A stretch of 46,101 bases of DNA from Branchiostoma floridae. Taxonomy: Eukaryota > Chordata > Leptocardii > Amphioxiformes > Branchiostomatidae. Of the stretch, positions 32,501 through 44,500 are shown one piece after another; positions within the stretch are counted from its first letter, which is position 1, and each line of letters begins with the position of its first letter. The DNA lies in the NCBI RefSeq assembly GCF_000003815.2, contig NC_049989.1, positions 14,340,555-14,386,655 on the forward strand, given 5' to 3'. The position numbers and the translations under genes are program-made. The notes below the pieces were generated by a model that was not told where the DNA came from, did not search any database, and saw only the letters and a list, made by a program, of their open reading frames with translations.

Positions 32501-35500
32501 TTTGGGCGGCTTCACTACTCCAGGGGGACTCTTGAGTGGCGTGAGCCGTGTCTTGACATTAGGGGCTCCCGGTGCGAGGTTGTATGAGTCGCTCCGGTCG
32601 GGGGAGGGGTGGAGACCAGTAGTAGGGGAAGGCTGTAAGACAGGGGGAGGCACACAAACAATAGACATGCTGAAATTAATTGTACAGATCTGATGGGTTG
32701 GGCATTTGAGAATGAGGGATAGGATGGAAGGATAAAGTAAACTTGTGAGTGAATCGGGACAAATTTGTCTCAGGACACAATTCATGGATTCTTTGGACAA
32801 TTAAAAAACAACTTGTACTGTGAGTGTAGGAAAGGAAATGGAAGAAAGATGTTCACATCCCCATTCACATCCCATTTCCATCCCCAACTGTTTGAAAATA
32901 GTCATCAATTCTTCAGTTCATGTGAGATCTTTTGGTAAAAAGAAATTCCCCAATACACCCATCCAATACTGGAATGAAAATGGATTAAAGCATCAACAAG
33001 GCATGTACATTTCAGTTAGTAATACAATAATTTCTACATAGACATGTAGTTACCTTAATCTTGCAACCATTACAACATTCTCACCTACCAAAAGGAGTAC
33101 TACAACCAAGCAGGTTACACCTTTCAAAGCCTTGGCATCCTAGATCTGCTGTAAACAACAACAACAACAATGACAAGAGAAATGTACTTTCACTCAGAAG
33201 ACCCCATAGGTTATACAAACTTAGTACCTGGTCTTCACTCTTGTGCTTCCTGCGGGAGATACTGAATCGGGGGCTGCTGCTGAGGGTTGTGTGGCCTTGT
33301 GGTACAGACAGGGGAGAGTCCTTGGGCAATACTATCAGTTGGAAACCCTGAAAAAAATGGGGATTCAAGTATTTTGAGTAAAGAGTTCAATAGAATGCTC
33401 TTACTGAACAGCTTCATAAGATCTTAAACTTTGTATGACTATACATTAAACATTCTAGAGAGTCAAAAATGTAATGCATGCTACAAAATGTACTTTTTTT
33501 ATAAGAGGAATTAAATATTTATTATAAGTCCTATCCACATACATTGTACCAAATATCATCACAATAAATCCATTGGTTCTTAAGTTATGTTGATCACAAG
33601 TATCCAGAAACACAACAAAACACGCACACAAACACCAAAGCAATAACTACAATAAATTTCTATGAAGGTACTCACCTGCATGAGTCTCTGTGATATAAGC
33701 TCTGTGAAGACCTGCTGAGTGTTGAGGGTCTGTCTTGTGCGATTTCCCTGCTCCCTGTGAAAAACACAAGCCATAGACCATTTTTTATTTGAACATTCCA
33801 AAAATGACCATCTCATAATACTAACTGCTACTTAGTCCAAACCCCAATTGATGCAGAAAAATATCATCGGTATGACCAGAACACTTTCCTGTTGAGTCCC
33901 CCAGTCAATCAACATACTAAGCTTGCTTTTTATTGATAACTATCAGCTTCTGTATCTGTATCTATATAGCCGGTATAACCGCCCTTCGGCATAACACACC
34001 AGCTTCGCAGGCACGCGGTGCGGCAGCAGCTGGTTATATTACACTGAACGATCCGTTACACCTAACTTTTGCACATCTATCTGCAAGCGTTCTTTAAAAC
34101 TATCCAGAGAAGATGCTCCTACTGTGCTTGGTGATAACAAGTTCCACTCTACAATAGTTCTGGGAAAATACGAATTTTTGAACACATCAATTCTAGGTTG
34201 GTAACTCTTGTACAGTCATGACTGTTTCTTGTTCGTTTTCGAGCTTGACCTACATATTTTCCATCTCCATGCTGTCTTCAAACTCAGCCAGCAGGTCGTA
34301 GTTGGACTCCAGATAGTCGTACTCCAGACTGTGCTTCTCAGGGAAGTAGTCAGTGGTGATGGGCAGACAGGCGGGCGTGGTCAGGGACTTCCAGTCAACA
34401 CCTGCAGGAAGGAACGTTTGGAAAACACAACCTCCATGCAGGTCATACATACATGTATCATGGATGCCACCAGCTCAAAGTGGGTATTCTCCAAGCAGAG
34501 GTTGAGTCGCAGAGATATACAGTAAATGCAGAAATGTTCGCGGTCTTCGCTGTGGCCACTTCACCGCGAACTTAAAACGACTGCGAACATTTTTCCATTA
34601 TAGTACAAAATGTATGAGACTAGTACAGTCTATGTCGCTTCCGCAAACTTAAAACCATCATGATGACTCTACTTTCCTGCTACTGCGAAAGTAAGTCCCC
34701 ACGAACTTAAATGCATTTACAGCAGTAGTAGTCAGGATTTTTACCTTTCAATCTGGCAGGAAAGAATAACGTCAGCCATATTGACAGTAAATAGAGATCG
34801 CAGGTGCTAGCATGGCCTGCTGAATATTGTTTGCAATGTGTCGGATGTGCGTTAATACGGGGCAGTAAAATTATTTGCCAAATGATTTTTTGATGCTTCG
34901 CAGGGCAGGGCACTAACGCGAATTTTAAAAGATAGCCCTGTCGTGGTGCTTTTTGAGGCAGAGGTAAGAGGAGCGCGCCAGTAAAAATCCAGACAACTAC
35001 ATATCTCTGTAACTCAACCTCTGCTTGGAAAACATAAGTGGGCAGCTCCCTGGACTACACTAAATTGTGTCAGGCATTTGCAAAGTGGCACAAACCGATA
35101 TGTCACCGTACAGTGTGAATTTTTTTGGATACACAAAAAAAAAATTGCAATTCCATTGAATTCCAGATGTCCATTAAAAGTGGTGCGACCACCCTTATTT
35201 CAGTTACAAATACAGTGCACATGTGTACTAATCTTTCCAAGGTACCAATATCTGCAATGTTTCAAACAGATTAATGTTTTTTCTGTTGAATCTAGGCTTG
35301 ATCTGGAAAAGCCATGTGGTCAAAAATAAAAAAAGAGGGAAGAGACAGAGCAGGAGAGGGAAGAGAAAACTAACTAAAAGCAAGCCAGTTAATCTACCCA
35401 TACAAGTCTAGTGATGTCTGTCCCAAACACCCATGCCACAAACTTTGTGTCTCCCAACGGCAATTGGCTGTTGAACAGTTTTGAATTAATCTGCATTAAT

Positions 35501-38500
35501 TACAGGTTGCTTCTGTCTTTGGATAGGAGTTTGTATTTGTAAGAAAAGTTGCCTGACCTATTAGTTTATGATAATATGACAACAAAAAAACAACTTTTCC
35601 ATCCTTTATGTCGTTGCAAAAGAAATGGCAAAATAAAATTGAATGACACTTCGGTTTTAAACCATTACAAATATTGTGGGCGGCCTGGTTATAACATCTG
35701 TGACGTTAGTGAGTTCCAGGCCGTGCTGTCAGCAGCACACACAGAGTTTGCAGCAAGGGTGCTTATAATCTATGCTAGGGTCACATTTTCAAACCTGCGC
35801 TTGGCCGAGCAGTTTGCAGGAACAAATAGTATGAAAAGACAATAGAACACCCAAAAAATCATCCATGAGCATAAGTTGTGCATTTTTCTTGATCATGCAC
35901 TTTTATCTTTCTTTCCTACAAACAGCATAGCCTGGCCACAGAAATCTGACCCTAGCACAAGAAAGACTGCCCCTGGCTTTATCCTATTCATGACTATAGC
36001 CTCCTTTGCAGACATTGAGTTGGGTTGGCTTTTATTTTATGGGGGAGGGGGGCGCTGGTTGGTTAGTTTCAAAGTTGACCTCGAAGCGGGGCAAATTTCC
36101 TTCTACGGCAAATAACCTTTCTAGGCAAAACTCCCTTTACCGGCATTAGAGAACCTTGAAACTAGCCAACCAACACCCCCCCCTCCCCCATTAAATAAAA
36201 ACCGGCCCTGCTCAAAAGTCTGGGAAGGAGGCTATCATGACTACCTGTCTGTAGGTCAGGGGTCCACTCCTGATCCCCAGTCATCCCCCACAGCCATGAC
36301 AGGTTACTCCCACTCCTCCTATAGCCTGTTACTCCACCGACACCCCTCCCTAATCAACAGATACAGATGGTAGCTTCAGCTCAGCAGAAATGCATACATT
36401 AGAGTTATGCCTATAGCTGCCCTGCTGTAGTACTATTATTAAAATTTACTACTAAAGTTTAGATGCCATGTGCAGTCAGTTGGTGTTCATGCATGCGTGT
36501 AAGGATATGGCTTATTCCCTTCATGAAAAATGGAAGTACATTGTATTTTTTGGGTGTTTGTGTTTCTGGAAATTTGTGTCTGTGTGTTAAACTTTGTGTT
36601 TGAAGATATTTGAGGTCAGCATAACTTAAGAACATCGGACTGGTTGTATCTATGTGTTTATGTTTCAAGGATTTGAGGTGAAGAACCACTGATGACAATG
36701 GCTCTTGAACTCCTGGTTTTTGTATCGTTTGTCGTACACTTGACTGTGATGTCAAAATCAAACAACCCTGCCTCCCACAATTTTCAAAAGCTCTATATTT
36801 GTGTTTGATGGCAGTTATGCTATGCCCATAGCATCATGATTAATGTGATGACTTAGGTGATGACATCTAACAGTAACTTTTGATTTTGCTTAAATAGCAT
36901 GTCAAGTTTAAACTGTCCTTGTACATGTGTATGTGTCTGTTTCCCAAATCAGCTGGCCATGGTAAATATCAGGATGATAATTTCAGGATCGCTAAGAAAT
37001 CTCGTCTTGTTATGTGTTCTTTGCTATCTTATGAGCATTTTGCTTCCTGGTGTGCTTAGCGAGCTCCATTTCTCCGGAAAATATGCACGATAAACAAAGT
37101 GTCTATGCGTATAGGGAATGCATGGGCAGGGTCTGCATTGGTTTAGTGAGTGTCATTATGTTTTACAAAACACACATTGCGCGCTATTCATCCCAAGGTG
37201 AATTCCACAAAATTCTGCTGATTATGTATTCATTGACACATTATTGGAAAGCACCACCCCCTTCTGGAGTGGAATGCCCCTTTAAGTTATCGTAATATCG
37301 TCTATGTACATGATTGATTGACAAATGTCAATGCGCTAATGTTTTCTCTGCTGAGCTGGAGCTACTGAAGAAAGTAAGGAGTTCAGACACCCTCCAGTCT
37401 ATGTGTGAGTAGTACAAATGTAAGTGTTGTTAATATGGGAAAAAAGCACCAAGGAAGAGATTAGTCAGTAAAAATCAAGGGAAAACAGTATAGCACCCGT
37501 GTTAAAGACATGGCATTAATTGAAATGCCCATAATTTAGGGTAGTTTTTCAAATGATGAATCTTTGATTGAACTGGGGTAGTTGGAAAGATAGTTGAAAG
37601 TTTGCACACATCAAAACTCAGTTCTGTTCTCACAGCAAAAAGAAACATGAAAAATCCACACAACGTTACGGTTGAAACAAAAGCTAGTTGTTATTCAAAG
37701 TTTAAACCATTAGACAACAGTTACTATATAATTCTTACCTTGACCTGAAACAAAAGCATTGAAACAAACTATGAAATTTGACATAAAATGGCTAATAAAA
37801 TGTAATCGTAAACAGAAGCATTTCCAATATGTCAATTCAATATTGTACCATATACAGATTCAAAATAGCTGGTAACTAGTAGCCATTATGTTCAACCTAA
37901 CTTACATCTCTGTACGAAGTTTTTTCTTTATTATTAACATAGTTGTGACTATGACTCCCACTGTTGTCATCATAATGTAGTATAATGACTCACAGTAACA
38001 GTAGTATTCACTGCAAGTCGATGTGACAGGCCAGAATAGACTGTCACAAATAGCCAACCATAGCCTCCCAACGTTCTCCAGACAATGGTTGGCAGTTAGT
38101 CATGGGCAAAGTCATCTGTCATTGTGAGTTCTTTGACCAGTTATCTACTAGTCATTTAAAATCTTTTGCTAAAGCCAACAGTACTATACATAAATATTTG
38201 GACAAAGTCCATAAAGTCATACTTTGCTCAAAAACTATCAGAGGCACAAACTGGGGCTAGAATAGAATGGCTTCTCCCTACCAAGCGCCGACCATGGCTG
38301 GGGAGTGATCGGGAGCAAAGTCATGGGAAGGTCCTGAATTTGTGACAGGGGCTTTAGACTGGAATCACACATCAAATAAGCCTGTTATCCAGTATACATG
38401 TACTTGTCACATACAGTCAAATCTGTATTAGCATAGCAACCACCTGGCCATTGAGGTCACTTTTTGTCGGTCAACATTTCTCTATGGTAGCCACCTGTCT

Positions 38501-41500
38501 ATAGTGGCCGCATTTCTCCAGTCCCTTGAGTGGCCGCTATAGACAGGTTTGACTGTACATGCTTTTACCTCAGTATAAATGGAGGTATTGTGTTCAGTCT
38601 GTTATTTTGTTGTTTTGTGTGAGTGTTTTAAGATGTGTTATCACCTGACATCTCGTAGGTGTTGATGACACTGGACACACTGCCTGCTGAGTCCACCCTG
38701 CGCAGCCCCCCTCCCTGGTCACTTCCCAGACTGGACAGGCTCGCAGACTTGTGCAGGTTTTCCACTGATTCCTCACTATACGATGAAATCACAACATGTC
38801 AGCTATCAATAATGTTAAAAGAACTACAATGTACATGTACTACAAAACACTTAGAGATTGTAATTACAAGGAAAGGATTTTGAGGTGAATGGGGAATTGG
38901 CACCATGCTGTAAAATCATTTACTTTGAAATTCACAGGGGTTTTATTTTGCAGTGGGGCCAAAAAAGGAGGTTCTCACGGTTCAAACAATGCTGTACTAA
39001 AGTTGTAATACATGTGTATATTAGGGATGAAAATTTGCTGGGAAGGACATCTCGGTTGGGGCTGCACCCGTCTTTTGGAAGGGACGTAAAATGGGGGTAC
39101 TGTGTAAAAGGAGGTACCTCAGGCACATTAAAGGGAAAGCGCTAGCAACCCTTCCCTGTAAAGATATACTGTTACTGAAACGGAAAAGATACTTGTTGTC
39201 CTATGTGCCACTAGGCACTACAATGGTGCAAACAAACAAACAAGCAAACAAACAAACAAACAAACAGTCAATACCTGATCAAGCCAGCCTGTTTTCTTGC
39301 CTCCACAGCCGCCATGTTAGCATCTAACATGCCCTTAGATGGAGGAGAGGTCGCGTCCATGGCAACAGCCAGTTCCTCTGGCACAGGGGACTTCTTGTGA
39401 TGATGATGTTGCATGGCCTCCCCTGTGGGTCCTGGTAGTAGCAAATTGCAAAGATTTGTGAATGATAAAAAAACATCAGATCATCTACAGTTAATTGTAA
39501 CTGTTACCTAACTGTTCGTCTTTCTGGAATACTTAATTGCTTTGAAGTTTTAAGTATCACATTTCAATAATTCAATACTCAGGGGCGATCTTCACTTTGC
39601 TTTAATTTCCTATTAGTTAGGCCTAAAAAATTTTGCTTCCTGTTTCAGTCCTGAAAAAATTAGGGTCGGTAGGTAGGGATTATCACTTTCTTCTTGTAAT
39701 TTTTTTTACGCTTGTGTGACATATTACAATACAGTTGAACCAAGTAACCTGATATGCATGAGGACACTAAGTGTCTTTCAATGTCAACCTTGAATGTTGT
39801 GCATAATAGATGCATTTATCCTTCATTAGATAAGACAAGGCTTAGCAGTGTTTTAACTTCAATAGGAAACAGACTGAATAAAAATTCTAATTGGAAGCTA
39901 CAGAATGTATGTGACTCCACTGCCCACCCCAAAAAATCTTGTATTGGCAGGTTTTATCTGCGTAGGTAGGGAAACAGGAAACACAACATTTTTCTTCCTA
40001 GGCCTTAGTATTAATGGCTTTGGTTTTAACCATTAACATCACTGCTACATAATCCCATAGCTAATGAAATTTTTGTACCAAACAGCACCCTTAGTAGGCA
40101 TAAGGTTAAATGATCCACTCTTACCCAGTGGGAATGTGTGCGTCCACCTCCTACGATTGGACGTCAGTCTCACCAGCAGTCGCGAGGGCGCAAACGGATT
40201 GATGAGCGCCCTCTTCCTGGTGGGAACCTTGGGGAACGCGCTGGCTGGGAAGAGCTTGGAACGATCTGTCGGTGACGCGCTGCCCACCACAAACCGCTTG
40301 GTTTCCTCGTCATGGTCTGTGGCAGAAGGAAAAGGAAAATGTCTTGAGCATTAGTTAAAGAGCCCACCACACTTATCAATAAGAGTAGGGGTCCACCCTG
40401 GTGTGAGTGGATCAAACCTACCAGGCTGTCCTTATGAACATTGTCATAACTGTATCAAACTGGTACTGTATCAATCGGTAAACTGCAGTTTACCGATTGA
40501 TAAACAAAACAGAACAAAACAAACAATTTCACCAATGAGGCCCACAAACAACCCAAAAGTCAGTCAAATTGTGTTCAATCTGTCAAATGAAGACGTCATT
40601 ATTAAACTTGACACAATATATATTAAGGGCTGTTTTGTTTTAACATGTTGGTGTGCATTTCAAAGGAATGTGTTTCATACATCGGACAGTGGTACACAAA
40701 TGGAAATGGACAGAGAAATCAGGTCAAAAATGTTTAGGACAACCACTTTCCTCCATAATTTTGTTGTTTTTGAGTGAATGAATTAGAAATAGGGTACTAT
40801 TGGCCCCACCCCTGAGGCCTAGCCAAAAATACCAGTAGTAGATAAAGATAAGTGTCTACTAGGGAGATCTGGTCTGACCTGTGCCCTGGAAGTTGTGTAA
40901 GGAGCCCAGTGAGCTGGCCTGCATACTGTCCTTACGGGGAACACTGGGAGGGATCTTTATAGCGAGGCTGGACTGCATCTGTAAACACAGCAAAACACGT
41001 TTCTGTCAAGACACTATTCAGCACAAACATGTCAAAAACTAAAACCATGTATAACTCGGTATAAACTTACTAACAGTAAAAGTTCTAAAAGCCACCTCAA
41101 AGTTTTGAACATATCCCATGACATTTAAAAGGCAAGAGTGAAGGCCACCATTATGCAATGGTCCCTAGTTAGCCATGCAAAATGCTTGAACTTTCCAGCA
41201 TTTGTGCAGGGAGAGAGGATTGTAAAGAACATTTTTGAGAATAAGATAAATCAACTTCAGTTGGTCTTGTTTTATCCCAAGTACACAAACAAATTCAGAA
41301 AGAAGTAACTTTGCTGCGACCATGCACTGGTTATATTTGATGACACAATAACCACAATTTACACCACCTTCGTCACCTTAGCCTGGAATCCATTCTATTT
41401 CCAGATGCTAGACTGCATATGAAAGTGATCTGATGAAAGAACCTGATGTGTAGAATAGAATGGATACCCAGCTACTCGTTCGCAAGGCTGCTAAATGCTA

Positions 41501-44500
41501 TACCAAGCAAGGATTTGGGCGACAGAGCAGAGGAGCTTTCTGATCTGAGTTTGCAGAGATCAAACTCTGACGATGTTACCTTTAACTGTTTGATTCTGAG
41601 ACGGAGGTCCTCTGACTTATGTCGCTGCCTTTCCTACAGTACATTGTATGTGTTACCGGGAGTCAAAGTGCCACGGATAAACTCTTTACAGGCACCAAAA
41701 CACAGTATAAAGCATGCAATGCACATGCTATTCATGCATCTGAAGAAAAACTGAATTGATAATACAATTGGGTAGAAAAGAATCATTATTTCTAAACTAA
41801 GGGTATTCTAATTTTAATCTATTTATTTAAAAATAAATTCTAATTTTGCTTTCGAAAAACAAACTGGCATGCAGACCTGCTTCATGATTTTCAACTAGGC
41901 TGTCATCTAAGTTCAAATTAAGGAAAAAATAAGTATTAAAGTCCAACTCAGGCGATATGCCTTCATGATTTTTCACTATCCTCATGTCTTTGCATGCAAA
42001 ACAAAGTGGTGTTACTGGGCTGGTTCATTGTAAATACATCACCTGTCGAACACTGGAGCTGACAGTCAGGTTGCGATGGTCGTCCGACACGTGGCGACTG
42101 CGCCCCCGCAGCTGAGCATGAGCCTTGGCCTCCAGCATGTCGTCTGATGAGTGACGCATCAAGCCCTTCCCATAAGTCCTTGGGAAGCTGTCAAAATAAA
42201 CCAATTTAGGGCTTAGGGTGATAACTCTCTATTAACCAATTTAATAGCGCCTTCACACTGAAACCGAATTAGCAGGGTGGGAATTCCAAATGGGCCTTAT
42301 ATCCCTCCACACGAGAAGGAATGATATGAGCCCAAATGCCGTCAGACTGAAAATTCTTTTCTATTCCTGGGAATTCATACTTTATTCTAGATATTCTCAC
42401 TGCATTCCAGATATTCTTTTGGCCAGATTCTGGCAGGATTCGAGGTGGCTTGCCGTTTTGGTTCCCCACCAAATGAGATAAGAATGTTTTGAATAATGTT
42501 GGAATGCCGCAGAATGTGGTCATACTGCAGTTACGATAGTTAGAATACACTTAGAATCCACTTGGAATGCCATTCGTTATTTGTCCACCTCGAATGCACC
42601 TTGACAGTTTTTAACATGTCAAAAACTTTCGGGCCAGCCAAAGGAACGGGCACAAATAGCTGGAATGCAGTGAGAATTTCTGGAACACACTACGAATTGC
42701 CAGGAATAGAAAAGAATTTTCATTCTGTCAGCATTCCGGCTGATTCTTGCTCTCGTGTGAAGGGGGCTTAAAGTGTTCACAGTGACAAAATGCCTATCTA
42801 CTACTGTTAGTCAGTCGTAACAGACTAGCATAATGCCATAACCACCAAATAAGCCACAGAGTGAGCAAAGCATAATCAGTACAAATGGAGGCTTATGATT
42901 AGTCCACACAGCCTGGCCCCTGATAACAAAAAGTGTTTACAGTGACATATACAGTAGCATCTACTACTGTCTGTCAGTTGTAACAGACTAGCATAATGCA
43001 TATAATCACTGAATAAGCCACCGAGTGAGTGAAACAAACTAACAGAAATGGAGGCTTATGATTAGTCCAAACAGCCTGGCTCCTGATAATAAAAAGTGTT
43101 TACAGTGACATGGTAATGCCTATCTATTGCTGTCAGTCAGTTGTATAAGACTAGCATAATGCCATGACCACCAAATAAGCCACAGAGTGAGCGAAGCATA
43201 ATCAGTACAAATGGAGGCTTATGATTAGTCCACACAGCCTGGCTTCCTGATAATAAAAAGTGTTTACAGTGACATAATGTGCATCTACTACTGTCTGCAA
43301 GTCGTAACAGACTAGCATAATGCATATAATCACTGAATAAGCCACCGAGTGAGCGAAGCATAACTAACAGAAACGGAGGCTTATGATTGGTCCAAACAGC
43401 CTGGCTCCTGATAATAAAAGTTTAAAGATCATTAACTTTTTCACAGGTTTTATAGACCAGTTCAGCTCCTAACTAGTGACACCTGGCACAACATGTGTGT
43501 TGTACCTATACTGCGTAAGATAGCTTGATAATAGACAACATTTTCTTCCCACCTTGTCCCAAGGCTTCTTGCAGGGTTCTTGAAGACCTGGGCGTCGTAC
43601 TCATCATAGTCTACCATGGTGCTCAGAGCATCGTCAGTGCTGCTGGTGGTGGTCACAGGATTCTTCATTTTATAAAGACCTATGGAGTAAAAAATCTCAT
43701 GAATCAAACTTGATTGAAGATTTTAAACGCTGTTTCGATACACATTTAGTAAAGCACTTTCAACAGGGGTGGGTACCGGTACAGGAAATTCAGGTCCAGG
43801 TCCGGACACAAAGAAATCTGTTTTGTGGAGTATTCTACTCCCACTTGCATTTTAAAAGCTAACTGCCTCTGTACGATTGACTGGTAGAAATGACTATAGA
43901 CTCTACTTTACTTCACTTACTATATTATTTTCCTCGACCGGTAATCTACAAAACGTGTGAATGTCTGATCATATAATCTGTTCATTTTCCAATAGGTCCA
44001 ACATCCAGTCCTCCAAATTTTTTCAGGTCCTTTTTTTCTGGACCGGTCCAATAAGAAAAAACAGTTTTGTATCGGTTCACCATACCGGTAATCACCCCTA
44101 GCTTCCAATAATCCTTCTTTCACAAGCTGAAACTCGGTTCATCCAACAATAGCAGATACACAAAAAACTTGCATTACTATTTGAGAGCTGAAACATATCT
44201 AATCACTTTATAAAGCAAAGTTTCAAGAGTTACAAGATTGTGCATTACCATTGAGATCTCCATCCTTGCTTCCCTTCCAGTCAGGCTGTGGANNNNNNNN
44301 NNNNNNNNNNNNNNNNNNNNNNNNNNNNNNNNNNNNNNNNNNNNNNNNNNNNNNNNNNNNNNNNNNNNNNNNNNNNNNNNNNNNNNNNNNNNNNNNNNNN
44401 NNNNNNNNNNNNNNNNNNNNNNNNNNNNNNNNNNNNNNNNNNNNNNNNNNNNNNNNNNNNNNNNNNNNNNNNNNNNNNNNAGATTACACTATACAACATA

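Larger units (their letters stand above)
34402..38644. other. Large DEPDC5 intron (4.2 kb)
   Basis: Besides the elements listed separately, the segment 36960-37290 is more compact and GC-mixed and ends ggagtggaatgcccctttaa; it looks like another old repeat. I see no conserved exon or RNA gene in the rest. Confidence 0.6.

Noticed and set aside
32034-32693. 219-codon + strand frame opposite the Ser/Pro exon
   Set aside because: It is the mirror of the GC-rich minus-strand coding block (Gly/Arg/Glu-rich shadow) and has no splice or start support.
32633-32800. N-terminal extension of the 32003-32800 minus frame as an independent gene
   Set aside because: Composition changes from AT-rich to GC-rich exactly at a strong acceptor (32632), so the upstream part looks intronic rather than a true start.
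36899-37295. Overlapping small + strand frames within the large DEPDC5 intron
   Set aside because: Cysteine-rich start is from low-complexity tg-rich DNA; the rest looks like an old repeat, with no family motif.
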